DNA of 64,000 bases. Source: UBA6265 sp964526965. Its GTDB lineage: Bacteria > Chloroflexota > Chloroflexia > Thermomicrobiales > UBA6265. Below, piece by piece: positions 1 to 8,496 of this stretch. The stretch is from positions 1-64,000 of the forward strand of contig CAZGML010000008.1 in the NCBI GenBank assembly GCA_964526965.1, written 5' to 3'. The notes beneath the pieces are model-generated. The model was not told the DNA's origin. It did no database searches and saw nothing but the letters and a program-made list of their open reading frames with translations. The position numbers and the translations under genes are program-made. How positions within the stretch are numbered: the stretch's first letter is position 1; each line of letters starts with the position of its first letter.

Positions 1-1265
1 TAGCCACGATCGATGTGGAAAACATCGGTCACCTGGGTTTCACCTTCGGCGACGAGTCCAGCCAGCACCACGCTCACGGCGCTGCGGATATCCAGGCTCT
101 GCACGCGTGCACCGTGGAGTTTGGTGGGACCATGCACTTCAGCAGTCGTGGCGAGGAATTCTCCGTTCTCTCCCCAACGCTGTACACGAATATCCGCACC
201 CATCTTCAACAGCTCATCCGTGTAGCGCAGGCGGTCCTCATACACACGCTCCTGCACGGTGGCAACGCCATTTGCTTGGGTGAGCAGCGGCAGGAAGGTG
301 CTCTGGCTATCAGTGGGAAATCCCGGATAGGGCAAGGTCTGAATATCCACTGACTTCAGTTCCTTACCGGATTTGATCAGCATGCGGTTATCGTGCTTCC
401 ACACTTCTGCGCCTGCTTCCATCAGCTTCTCGGTGATCGGTACCATGTGCCGCTCTTCCACATCCTCAAGGGTGATATTGCCCCCGGTGAGCACTGCTGC
501 AACCGCAAACGTCGCCGCCTCGAGTCGATCGGGGATCACAATATCGCTGACTCCTCGCAGTCGCTCCACGCCCTCAATGGTCAGGAATGGTGAACCAAGC
601 CCGCTAATGCGTGCGCCCATGCGATTCAGCATATTGCCGAGCCAGATGATTTCCGGCTCATAGCTCGCGTTCATGATCAACGTGGTGCCCGCTGCGCGGG
701 TGGCTGCCATCATCAGCGCCTCGGTGCCGGTGTGGCTTGGGTAGTCCATATAAATACGGGCTCCCTTGAGCTTGGCAACCTTTGCGTGGAGGATCTCCTC
801 ACCACGGTGGATTTCGGTACCCATGCGCTGGAAACCGCGCAGGTGCATATCAATCGGTCGTTTTCCGATCTGATCTCCACCCGGCAGCGCGAAGCTGATC
901 TCGCCGGCGCGGGCGAGCATCGGTCCGGTAACAACCACGCTGGCGCGCGTTGCCTTGAAGAGGCTTGAAGGTGCGTCTGTTCGTGTGATCTCGCGAGCGT
1001 GGACCTTTACACGCTCATTGGCTTTATCGACCTCAACCTCCGCCCCGAGAACGCGCAGCAATTCGCACATGCTCAAAACATCGGCGATCATTGGCACATT
1101 GTTCAGCACCATATCTTCTTTGGTGAGAATACAGGCTGCAAGCGCCTTGAGGGCGGCATTTTTGGCGCCGCTGATTCGAACATTTCCGCTAAGGCGATTT
1201 CCGCCCTGAATACGGAGAATTCGCTCGTCGGTTTCAGGCAACGTCAGGTTGGGAGCTGTCTGCAT
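1..1265 (-). CDS. murA: UDP-N-acetylglucosamine 1-carboxyvinyltransferase, 3' end cut by window edge
   Basis: First committed step of peptidoglycan synthesis: transfer of enolpyruvyl from PEP to UDP-GlcNAc in the cytoplasm. Reading from the ATG at 1265 (complement) gives about 421 residues before the window ends, so only a short C-terminal piece is missing. The family motif SGAKNAALKAL sits at residues 32-42, with the conserved Lys35-Asn36. The catalytic loop reads PGGDQIGKRPIDMHL, with Asp131 (codon 873-875) where most bacteria have Cys115 (E. coli numbering). This Cys-to-Asp exchange is known from naturally fosfomycin-resistant MurA enzymes, for example in mycobacteria and chlamydiae. The last visible residues, HIDRGY, match the end of the second domain. 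It is a single gene here with no cell-wall neighbours visible. Confidence 0.95.
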   Translation of the reverse strand, partial: MQTAPNLTLPETDERILRIQGGNRLSGNVRISGAKNAALKALAACILTKEDMVLNNVPMIADVLSMCELLRVLGAEVEVDKANERVKVHAREITRTDAPSSLFKATRASVVVTGPMLARAGEISFALPGGDQIGKRPIDMHLRGFQRMGTEIHRGEEILHAKVAKLKGARIYMDYPSHTGTEALMMAATRAAGTTLIMNASYEPEIIWLGNMLNRMGARISGLGSPFLTIEGVERLRGVSDIVIPDRLEAATFAVAAVLTGGNITLEDVEERHMVPITEKLMEAGAEVWKHDNRMLIKSGKELKSVDIQTLPYPGFPTDSQSTFLPLLTQANGVATVQERVYEDRLRYTDELLKMGADIRVQRWGENGEFLATTAEVHGPTKLHGARVQSLDIRSAVSVVLAGLVAEGETQVTDVFHIDRG

Positions 1266-1426
1266 GGGTGTGGAATTGTCCTTTCATAAACCGATGTCAG
1301 GGGTCGTGCCAGCCTTTAAGGTATGGACACCGGTGCCCTGAAAGTATACGCCACCCCGTGTGTTCGTACTTATTCATAAGATCGGGACGGGCGGAGCCGC
1401 AGAGACCAGTCCCGGAGATGGTGACA

Positions 1427-1954
1427 ATGCTCGTTATTCGGACATTACTGATATTCATGATCATTGCAGGAGGCAGCAGCCTGGAGGCCGGGTCGTCATC
1501 AACGCCGGTTGCACTTACGTGTCCAGTGACAACGCCGACCGACCATCGACCGGAGGCATCTGCTGACCCCTTCAAAGAAGACGCCGCCCTGCATCACGAA
1601 GACGGAATCTGGGTTTCAATTCCTGTGGATGGGATCATCAGGCTCGCGCCAGATGATTCGATCACGTTCGGTCCCCTCGACGGTTGGCGTTCAAGTAAAG
1701 TTACCTGGCTGCGAGAAGAAGGTGTGGAAGGATTCATCGAAGTCACAGGCCATCGCCTGGACGAAAAGAGTGACCTCACACCGCAGACTCCGCTGAGTCC
1801 GCAACGGCAGTATGTGCGGGTTGGCCAAGTCTCCACTGGCCTCGCCTTCCCGAGTGAGGGCTGCTGGGAGGTGACAGGGTTTGTTGGTGATCGAGAGATC
1901 ACGTTTGTGGTCGATGTGCGGTTCGCAAACGCAGACGCGACACCCGTCTCGTAA
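1427..1954 (+). CDS. Small exported protein of unknown function
   Basis: 175 residues from the ATG at 1427. GGAG lies 9 nt upstream, which favours this start over the ATG at 1418 and over longer readings from 1268. The N-terminus is a hydrophobic signal-peptide-like stretch (MLVIRTLLIFMIIAGG). The rest is hydrophilic and beta-rich, ending in a GCWEVTGFVGDREITFVVDV stretch. That GCWEVTG...ITFVV pattern recurs in uncharacterised secreted proteins of Chloroflexota and Firmicutes, from memory and not searched. The DNA just upstream (1384-1414) can fold into a hairpin: CGGGAC pairs with GTCCCG, with an inner GCGG/CCGC stem. Its 3' arm touches the ribosome binding site. It is divergent from murA. 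No function is assigned. Confidence 0.7.
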   Translation: MLVIRTLLIFMIIAGGSSLEAGSSSTPVALTCPVTTPTDHRPEASADPFKEDAALHHEDGIWVSIPVDGIIRLAPDDSITFGPLDGWRSSKVTWLREEGVEGFIEVTGHRLDEKSDLTPQTPLSPQRQYVRVGQVSTGLAFPSEGCWEVTGFVGDREITFVVDVRFANADATPVS

Positions 1955-2009
1955 ATCCGTATAGGCATATCCACCGGGCGACACGCAGATGTCCTGTTTT
2001 TCCATTCGT

Positions 2010-2047
2010 AAAAAGCGGAAGAGGCGAACCTTGCGGCTCGCCTCTTC
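2010..2047 (-). terminator. Intrinsic terminator of the ATP synthase operon
   Basis: A perfect 10-bp stem (GAAGAGGCGA pairing with TCGCCTCTTC at 2018-2027 and 2038-2047), extendable by a further near-perfect inner stem. On the minus strand it is followed by GC and five Ts (2014-2010). The T-tract is on the minus-strand side, so it fits termination of the atp transcript after the 71-bp repeats. In the plus direction the tail is C-rich. Confidence 0.7.
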
Positions 2048-2088
2048 TCCCCCTCTTCCCCTACGGTGTTGTCTGTGTTGTGTGTATG

Positions 2089-2297
2089 TTCCCGCCCAAT
2101 GCCCGCCACAAAGTGGCGTGCAGGACGGGACTACCGATTCCCGCCCCGTGCGGTGTGTGTTCCCGCCCAATGCCCGCCACAAAGTGGCGTGCAGGACGGG
2201 ACTACTGATTGCCGCCCGGTGCGGTGTGTGTTCCCGCCCGATGCCCGCCACAAAGTGGCGCGCAGGGCGAGACTACTGATTACCGCCTGGTGCGGTT
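2089..2297. repeat. Three tandem copies of a 71-bp repeat in the atpC 3' region
   Basis: Copies begin at 2089, 2160 and 2231, an exact 71-bp period. The first two are nearly identical. The third has more substitutions and loses similarity near 2297. Each unit holds the short palindrome GCCAC-AAA-GTGGC, so the transcribed strand would form three successive hairpins in the 3' untranslated part of the atp mRNA. The third copy covers the last eight or so codons and the stop codon of atpC. The G-rich minus strand (GGGCATTGGGCGGG) might also stack. No ORF, spacers or insertion-sequence signature accompany the repeats. They occupy most of the roughly 320-bp gap between the 1427 gene and atpC. Confidence 0.9.
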
Positions 2298-2713
2298 GCG
2301 CGGCTGCTGCGCCGGCGTTTGCCGACCCGGAGACGGACCGCAGCACGACGGAGTGCTGCTTCTTCCGCTGCGATATCCGTTACATCCTTGCGGTTTCGCA
2401 ACGATTCCTGTGCTTCCTCACGGGCTCGCTCGGCGCGCTCGATGTCGATTTCCTCCACGCGCTCGGCGGTATCAGCCAGAACCAGCACCTTGTTGTTCAG
2501 TACTTCCAGGAAGCCACCAAACACCACCATGCGATCTTCCGATCCGCTCTTGGTGATTACAAGTTCGCCAGCGTCCAGCAACGTAATGAGCGCGGCGTGG
2601 TTCGGCAGAATGCCCAATGTGCCCTCTGCACCGGGTGCAGACACCATCTCAACCCCACTCTCGGAGAAGAGTGAGCGCTCTCCCGTTATGACTTCTACGG
2701 TCAATGTAGCCAC
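2273..2713 (-). CDS. atpC: F1Fo ATP synthase epsilon subunit
   Basis: 146 residues, the usual length. The N-terminal beta-sandwich domain (about 1-85) starts MATLTVEVITGERSLFSESG and includes the family stretch GTLGILPNHAALITLLDAGE. The C-terminal helical hairpin (about 90-130) contains the ERAERAREEAQESL helix that can inhibit ATP hydrolysis. Epsilon is part of the central rotor stalk with gamma. It is the last gene of the operon, about 105 nt after atpD. Its final residues (APGGNQ) and stop lie inside the third copy of the 71-bp repeat, so the C-terminus may have been reshaped by repeat expansion. Confidence 0.97.
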   Translation of the reverse strand: MATLTVEVITGERSLFSESGVEMVSAPGAEGTLGILPNHAALITLLDAGELVITKSGSEDRMVVFGGFLEVLNNKVLVLADTAERVEEIDIERAERAREEAQESLRNRKDVTDIAAEEAALRRAAVRLRVGKRRRSSRATAPGGNQ

Positions 2714-2818
2714 GTTCGTGCTCCTTGCAAAACTTGATAGTGCCGACAGTCATGGTTCAACGCGGGCGAGCCGCGATACTGCAGGGTCGGCACTACCGAA
2801 TTTCGGAACGCCGGGATA

Positions 2819-4264
2819 TTAGCCCTGGCGGTCTTCGTGCTCGGCCTTCTCGGCGGCCTCGGCCACTTCGTCGATGCTGCCCTTGTAGCGGAACAGCGCT
2901 TCCGGCACGTGGTCCCACTTACCTTCGTTGATCTCCTTGAAGGAGCGAACGGTATCGGCAAGGCTCACGAATCGTCCCGGGTTACCGGTGAACTGCTCAG
3001 CCGTGAAGTATGGCTGGCTCATGAACTGCTCGATACGGCGGGCACGGGCTACGATCTGACGGTCCTCGTCGCCGAGTTCCTCAACGCCGAGAATGGCGAT
3101 GATGTCCTGCAGCTCGCGGTAGCGCTGCAACGTTGCCTGCGTTTCACGGGCGACGTCGTAGTGCTCCTGTCCCACTACGAGTGGGTCGAGAATGCGGCTG
3201 GTGGATGCCAGCGGATCGACCGCCGGGAACAGACCACGCTCGGCAATGGAGCGCTCGAGCGAAATGGTGGCGTCCAGGTGAGCAAACACCGCACTTGGAG
3301 CCGGGTCGGTGTAGTCGTCTGCAGGTACGTATACGGCCTGCACCGATGTAATGGACCCGGTGGTGGTGGATGTAATGCGCTCCTGCAGCTGACCCATTTC
3401 GTTGGCGAGTGTGGGCTGGTAACCCACCGCACTCGGCATACGACCGAGCAGTGCGGAGACTTCGGAACCGGCCTGAACGAAGCGGAAGATGTTATCGATA
3501 AACACCAGTACGTCGCGGCCTTCGTCGCGGAACTTCTCGGCCATGGTCAGGCCGGTGAGGCTTACGCGGAGGCGTGCTCCTGGCGGCTCGTTCATCTGAC
3601 CGAACACAAGTGCGGTCTGATCACGCACGCCGGATTCGCTCAACTCTCCCCAAAGCGCGGTTCCTTCACGAGTACGCTCACCCACACCGCAGAATACGGA
3701 GTAGCCACCGAACTCAGCCGCAATGTTGCGAATAAGCTCGGTAATAATCACGGTTTTGCCGACGCCGGCACCACCGAACACGCCGACCTTACCACCCTTG
3801 GTGAAGGGGGCAATCAGGTCGATGACCTTGGAACCAGTTTCCAACACTTCAACCTGGGTGCTCTGCTCTTCGAAGGAAGGCGGATCCTGGTGGATTGGGC
3901 GGTATTCTTCGGCTTCAACCGGGCCCTGCTCGTCGATCGGGTTGCCCGAGACGTCGAAGATACGACCGAGGGTCGCTGCACCTACCGGCACAGAGATCGC
4001 CTGGCCGGTATCGACCACTTCCTGGCCTCGGCGGAGACCGTCGGTGGTGGACATGGCGACGGCGCGGACGCGGTCGTCACCAATGTGCTGCTGTACCTCG
4101 AGGACCAGCTTTGTGCCGTCTGGCAGGTCGGTCTCGAGGGAGTTGTAAATTCCGGGAAGTTCTTCTTCCGCGAATTGAATGTCGACAACCACGCCGGTGA
4201 TCTGGAGGATCGTACCGGTGGCGCCTGCCTTGCTCTTTTCTGGAGCAACAGTAGATGCTGCCAT
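2819..4264 (-). CDS. atpD: F1Fo ATP synthase beta subunit
   Basis: 481 residues, catalytic subunit of the cytoplasmic F1 head. The Walker A motif GGAGVGKTVIITELI and the catalytic region GVGERTREG are intact, and the DELSEED-type loop reads EELGDED. An N-terminal extension of about 17 residues (AASTVAPEKSKAGATG) precedes the beta-barrel domain. The start at 4264 has GTGAGGA upstream. It lies about 90 nt after atpG and about 105 nt before atpC in the same transcript. The antisense frames over this gene are shadows. Confidence 0.99.
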   Translation of the reverse strand: MAASTVAPEKSKAGATGTILQITGVVVDIQFAEEELPGIYNSLETDLPDGTKLVLEVQQHIGDDRVRAVAMSTTDGLRRGQEVVDTGQAISVPVGAATLGRIFDVSGNPIDEQGPVEAEEYRPIHQDPPSFEEQSTQVEVLETGSKVIDLIAPFTKGGKVGVFGGAGVGKTVIITELIRNIAAEFGGYSVFCGVGERTREGTALWGELSESGVRDQTALVFGQMNEPPGARLRVSLTGLTMAEKFRDEGRDVLVFIDNIFRFVQAGSEVSALLGRMPSAVGYQPTLANEMGQLQERITSTTTGSITSVQAVYVPADDYTDPAPSAVFAHLDATISLERSIAERGLFPAVDPLASTSRILDPLVVGQEHYDVARETQATLQRYRELQDIIAILGVEELGDEDRQIVARARRIEQFMSQPYFTAEQFTGNPGRFVSLADTVRSFKEINEGKWDHVPEALFRYKGSIDEVAEAAEKAEHEDRQG

Positions 4265-4355
4265 GTTGCTTTCCTCACCTGAAACGGATGTCAGTTTCCT
4301 GGATTCCGTTTATTCAAATACTCAGCGGCCCGTTACCGGGGGCCAACCGGTTCCG

Positions 4356-5234
4356 TTAATCTGTGCGGAATGCGTTGGCGCCAGCCGAAATCTCGGCCAC
4401 TTCGTTGGTAATCTGCGCCTGGCGAGCCTTGTTGTAGCTCAGGTTCAAATCGTCCACGAGTTCCTTGGCGTTATCTGTTGCATTGCGCATGGCAACCATC
4501 TGGCTGCTGTAGAAGCTGGCCACGGTTTCCAATACGGTTTGGTAGATAATGGTTTCAAGATAGCGCGGCAGAATTTCCTGCAGCACCGTATCGCTATCCG
4601 GCTCAAAGATGTACTCGGTGTTCTCGGCACTGCCCTCGGATTCATCTGGCTGCTCAATAGGCAGCACCTGAACCACGGTTGGTGTCTGCGTTAGCGTGTT
4701 GATGAACTTCGGGTACAGCATGTACACCGCATCCACTTCGCCGGAGAGGAACTCGGATACCGCAACGTCCACAATCGGGCGTGTATCATCGAGCGTCGGC
4801 TTGTCTCCAAGCTGAATGAATTCGGCGATGACGTTCTGACCTGTTTTGGCCAGAAAATCACGGCCCTTCTTGCCGACTGCGATCATCTTTGGATCTTGAT
4901 CCGGAGACTCGTTACGCAGGTACTGGGCAGTGCGGCGGAACAGGTTGCTGTTCAGCGGACCGCTCAGTCCACGATCCGGAGTCATCAGGATAAGCGCAGA
5001 CTTGTTGATCTCCCTCTGGTTCAACAGCGGGAATTTTTGGATGTCTTCCGGTTCGACCTGCGAGGAGAGATCAGCCAGCACCTCACGCAGCCGCTCGGAA
5101 TACGGCCGACCGGCCGCAACGCGCTCCTGAGCACGTCGCATCTTACTGGCGGCAACCATTTCCATGGCCCGCGTAATTTGCGACATGTTCTTGACGCTAT
5201 TCATGCGCCGTTTAACTTCTCGTGGGCTTGGCAT
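4356..5234 (-). CDS. atpG: F1Fo ATP synthase gamma subunit
   Basis: 292 residues forming the central rotor shaft. The N-terminal helix (REVKRRMNSVKNMSQITRAM) and the C-terminal helix (NAKELVDDLNLSYNKARQAQ, then ITNEVAEISAGANA) are the conserved coiled-coil ends of the family. The insert around residues 205-235 (ESEGSAENTEYIFEPDSD) is usual for bacterial gamma. The ATG at 5234 has a GAGGAGG ribosome site and lies 16 nt after the atpA stop, so coupled translation is likely. Confidence 0.98.
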   Translation of the reverse strand: MPSPREVKRRMNSVKNMSQITRAMEMVAASKMRRAQERVAAGRPYSERLREVLADLSSQVEPEDIQKFPLLNQREINKSALILMTPDRGLSGPLNSNLFRRTAQYLRNESPDQDPKMIAVGKKGRDFLAKTGQNVIAEFIQLGDKPTLDDTRPIVDVAVSEFLSGEVDAVYMLYPKFINTLTQTPTVVQVLPIEQPDESEGSAENTEYIFEPDSDTVLQEILPRYLETIIYQTVLETVASFYSSQMVAMRNATDNAKELVDDLNLSYNKARQAQITNEVAEISAGANAFRTD

Positions 5235-5250
5235 CTGGCCTCAACCTCCT

Positions 5251-6789
5251 CTAGCTGGCCGCTTCGTCTTCAGCGGCGAACGAGTTGGTGGCGTTGAACT
5301 CTTCAACAGCCTTGGTGAGGCCTTCCACGATCTCGTCGGTAAGTTCCTTCTTGTCCTGCAGTTCTGCCATCAGATCGGTGTGGCTGGTGTTGAGGGTTTC
5401 GAGGAACTTTTCTTCCCACTCGCGAACGCGGTCGGTTGGCACACCATCGATGAAGCCCTGCGAACCGGCCCACAGTACGGCAATCTGCTCGCTGACCTTG
5501 AGTGGGCTGTACTGCGGCTGCTTGAGCAACTCGGTCATGATTTGGCCGCGCTCGATCTGGGCACGAGTGCTGGCATCGAGGTCTGCGGTTCCGAACTGGG
5601 CGAAGGCCGCAAGGGAGCGGTAGTTGGCCATGTCGAGACGCAGCGAGCCTGCCACCTTCTTCATACCCTTCACTTGGGCGTCACCACCAACACGGCTCAC
5701 GGAGAGACCGGTGTTAATGGCCGGACGCACACCGGCGTAGAAGAGGTCGGACTCGAGGTAAATCTGACCGTCTGTAATCGAAATTACGTTGGTCGGAATG
5801 TATGCCGAGATATCGCCGGCCTGGGTCTCGATGATCGGAAGCGACGTGAGTGATCCGCCTCCCTCGTCGTCGCTCAGGCGCGCTGCGCGCTCCAGCAGTC
5901 GACTATGGAGGTAGAAGACGTCACCTGGGTAGGCTTCGCGGCCCGGTGGGCGGCGAACCAACAGCGACACCTGACGATAGGCCTGGGCGTGCTTGGTGAG
6001 GTCGTCGTAAATCACCAGCGCATCACCACCGGCTTCCATGAACTCTTCGCCCATGGATGTACCGGCAAACGGTGCAATGTACTGCATCGGGGCAGGATCG
6101 GACGCCGATGCTGCCACCACGATGGTGTTGTCCATTGCGCCGTTATCTTCCAGCACCTGAACTGTCTGCGCAATTTGCGAGCGGCGCTGGCCAACAGCGA
6201 CGTAAATACACTTCACGCCACTATCGCGCTGGTTGATGATGGCGTCGATAGCCACCGCAGACTTACCAGTCTGGCGGTCACCCAGAATCAGCTGACGCTG
6301 ACCACGACCGATGGCGGTCATGGCGTCGATCGCCTTGATACCGGTTTGGAGTGGCGTATCCACGTCCTGTCGCTTAATTACGCCCGGAGCAATGCGCTCA
6401 ATTGGGCGTGTTTCTTCACTTACGATGGGTCCCTTGCCGTCGATCGGCTGGCCAAGCGCGTTAACCACGCGGCCAAGCAGCGCATCTCCAACCGGAACAG
6501 ATGCAACTGAACCAGTGGTGCGTACTTCGTCGCCCTCGACGATGTCGGTGTAGTCGCCCATTACGATGACGGAAACGGCATCTTCCTCAAGGTTGAGGAC
6601 GAGACCGTATGTTCCATCCTTGGTGAACTCAACGAGTTCAGCCTGCATGGCCTGGCTGAGGCCGTGAACGGTGGCAACACCGTCACCCACGGCAATAACC
6701 TGGCCGACATTTGATACGGAAGCCGTATCAGAGAATCCCTGGATCTGCTGCTTGAGCAGATCACTGATTTCGGTCGCGCGTACCGCCAT
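5251..6789 (-). CDS. atpA: F1Fo ATP synthase alpha subunit
   Basis: 512 residues, the non-catalytic nucleotide-binding subunit alternating with beta in the F1 head. Walker A GDRQTGKSAVAIDAI is clear, and the alpha-specific VSRVGGDAQVKGMKKVAG stretch is present. The start chosen is the ATG at 6789 (MAVRATEISDLLKQ), preceded by GGAG at 5-nt spacing. An ATG at 6831 would add 14 residues with no clear ribosome site and no family support. It follows atpH after about 90 nt and precedes atpG by 16 nt. Confidence 0.98.
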   Translation of the reverse strand: MAVRATEISDLLKQQIQGFSDTASVSNVGQVIAVGDGVATVHGLSQAMQAELVEFTKDGTYGLVLNLEEDAVSVIVMGDYTDIVEGDEVRTTGSVASVPVGDALLGRVVNALGQPIDGKGPIVSEETRPIERIAPGVIKRQDVDTPLQTGIKAIDAMTAIGRGQRQLILGDRQTGKSAVAIDAIINQRDSGVKCIYVAVGQRRSQIAQTVQVLEDNGAMDNTIVVAASASDPAPMQYIAPFAGTSMGEEFMEAGGDALVIYDDLTKHAQAYRQVSLLVRRPPGREAYPGDVFYLHSRLLERAARLSDDEGGGSLTSLPIIETQAGDISAYIPTNVISITDGQIYLESDLFYAGVRPAINTGLSVSRVGGDAQVKGMKKVAGSLRLDMANYRSLAAFAQFGTADLDASTRAQIERGQIMTELLKQPQYSPLKVSEQIAVLWAGSQGFIDGVPTDRVREWEEKFLETLNTSHTDLMAELQDKKELTDEIVEGLTKAVEEFNATNSFAAEDEAAS

Positions 6790-6881
6790 GATCGCTCCGT
6801 TCTGCCTCGGCTGCTTCAATGCTTGCTGCATGCCCTGAGGCTCATACCCGCGCTTCTATCTGCGGGCCCACAATGCCGCTT

Positions 6882-7415
6882 CTACTCAGCGGCGCTCATC
6901 GTCGCACGCATGCGACGTAGTTGATTTTGCACACTTCCATCGATGACCTGGTCACCGATGCGCGCCACGATGCCGCCGATAAGGTTGGCATCTGTATGCA
7001 GGCGTAGCTCTACATCTTTGCCCACGATGCCCTTCAGTCGCTCGCGCACGAGGTTTTCACCGGCATCGTCGAGCGCATCCGCTGTTGTGACATCCACCAT
7101 GACAATGCCTTTGCTTGCCAGTACCGCTTCGGCAAAGAGTTCTGCGATTTCCGGAAGCAGGCGTAGTCGACGTCGTTCGATCATCATGCGGAGCAAGTTG
7201 CGAGCCTCGGGCTGAGCATCGCCAAGCACGGTTTCCGCCGCTTTCAGCTTCTGCTCGTCCTGCACGCTCGGGCTTTCGAAGTAACTGCGTACTTCCTCGT
7301 CCGAAGCAAGCGCGGCCAGCGTGTTCAGATCCCGCTGCCAGGCGTCAAAGGTATTCGATTCCTGCGCGATTTCAGTTAGCGCCTGTGTATAGCGCTTCGC
7401 TGCACTGCTTGCCAT
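6882..7415 (-). CDS. atpH: F1Fo ATP synthase delta subunit
   Basis: 177 residues. The delta (OSCP) subunit clamps the peripheral stalk to the top of F1. The N-terminal helical bundle begins SSAAKRYTQALTEIAQE. The C-terminal part has the family signature VDVTTADALDD..., followed by a region ending in NLIGGIVARIGDQVIDGSV. The family's C-terminal glycine-rich IGGIVARIGD pattern makes the assignment firm. It sits between atpF and atpA, as in the standard operon. Confidence 0.97.
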   Translation of the reverse strand: MASSAAKRYTQALTEIAQESNTFDAWQRDLNTLAALASDEEVRSYFESPSVQDEQKLKAAETVLGDAQPEARNLLRMMIERRRLRLLPEIAELFAEAVLASKGIVMVDVTTADALDDAGENLVRERLKGIVGKDVELRLHTDANLIGGIVARIGDQVIDGSVQNQLRRMRATMSAAE

Positions 7416-7518
7416 GTGTCATCCTTGCAAACCCGGAATTTTGAACCCGGGCAGTTGTTCCATTGTGTACTCCGAACAGTGAACGAGGCAGCTTCCGAAG
7501 TGGAATACTGCCTGCGCT

Positions 7519-8025
7519 CTACTGCGGCAAGTCTGCGCTCTCGTTGAGGGTTTCCTCAATGAGTCGACGCTGGTCGTCGGCGCTGATTTCCTTGCGGAGA
7601 ATCTTACCGGCGGCATTTACCGCGAGATCCGCTACTTCCTCACGCAGTTGCTGCTGTGCAAGGGCGGTTTCCTGTCGAAGCGTTTCCTTAGCGCGGTTGA
7701 GGAACTCATCCGCACTGGCTGCGGCTTCTTCGTTTGCGCGCGCCACAATCTGGTCCGCATTGCTGCGGGCCGAGTTGAGCATTTCCTGCGCATCACGGCG
7801 AGCCTGCGCCATAATTTCCTCGTTCTTCGCAGCGCTTTCACGCAGCTCCTGCTGCATCCGCTCGGCCGCCATCAGACTTTCGCTGATTTTGTCCTGTCGG
7901 GTGTCCAGCACTCGTACGATCGGACCGACCGCAAAGCGCCAGAGCAGGTAGACGAAGATGAGGAACGCGGCCATCTGGATGATAAAGTTCCATCCATTGA
8001 TGCCCAGATCACTAAGACCACCCAC
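7519..8025 (-). CDS. atpF: F1Fo ATP synthase b subunit
   Basis: 168 residues. One membrane helix near the N-terminus (about 12-33, IIQMAAFLIFVYLLWRFAVG) is followed by a long charged helix rich in Glu, Arg, Gln and Ala, predicted to be the dimeric coiled coil of the peripheral stalk. Only one b-type gene is present, so a homodimer is expected rather than the b/b' pair of phototrophs. It lies 67 nt after atpE and about 100 nt before atpH. Confidence 0.96.
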   Translation of the reverse strand: MGGLSDLGINGWNFIIQMAAFLIFVYLLWRFAVGPIVRVLDTRQDKISESLMAAERMQQELRESAAKNEEIMAQARRDAQEMLNSARSNADQIVARANEEAAASADEFLNRAKETLRQETALAQQQLREEVADLAVNAAGKILRKEISADDQRRLIEETLNESADLPQ

Positions 8026-8092
8026 GTTCGTCTCCTCCTTCTACTGGAGCGAAGCGTCGGCACATCCGTACCGACGCGGCCCATCCGGATGA

Positions 8093-8347
8093 CTAGAGAA
8101 CGATCGCGATGATGATTGCGATAACGAAGGCATAGATAGCGATAGCTTCAGCCAGCGCAGCACCGATGATCATCGAAGTCTGGATCTGTCCACCAGCCTC
8201 CGGGTTTCGACCGATTGCTTCCATTGCAGCTCGCACAGCCATACCAATACCAAGGGCCGGGGCAAAACCACCGACACCGATGGCGATTGCAGAACCGATG
8301 GCCTTAGCAGCATCTACAGCCTCTGGGCCGTTTACACCATTGAACAC
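8093..8347 (-). CDS. atpE: F1Fo ATP synthase c subunit
   Basis: 84 residues, two membrane helices joined by the polar loop RNPEAGG; it forms the rotor ring. The ion-carrying carboxylate is the Glu in GAALAEAIAIYAF. The residue after it is Ala, not Ser or Thr, and the first helix has APALGIG where Na+-dependent rings carry Gln. By the known Na+ motif of Ilyobacter-type c-rings these features point to proton coupling. A 149-nt gap separates atpB from atpE; c is normally the most strongly translated subunit. Confidence 0.97.
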   Translation of the reverse strand: MFNGVNGPEAVDAAKAIGSAIAIGVGGFAPALGIGMAVRAAMEAIGRNPEAGGQIQTSMIIGAALAEAIAIYAFVIAIIIAIVL

Positions 8348-8496
8348 GTTGACGTCCTCCTGTGACGCTGACGGAAGCTAACATCGGCTCCGTCGTTGCA
8401 TGTCTTGGGGTTCGGTCCTCCCGCCCCCATATACTGAGAAACCTCTCGGTTTCGAACCCAACTCCCCGAAACGTTCGGGCAGTGAACTCGCAAAGA

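Noticed and set aside
2089..2297. CRISPR array
   Set aside because: The 71-bp units are directly adjacent with no unique spacers and no cas genes are present.
2066..2674. Plus-strand frame across the 71-bp repeats and atpC
   Set aside because: 71 is not a multiple of three, so the repeats are read in changing frames, and the rest is antisense to atpC.
2837..4282. 481-codon open frame antisense to atpD
   Set aside because: Mirror of the real beta-subunit gene caused by codon bias; the encoded sequence shows no family features.
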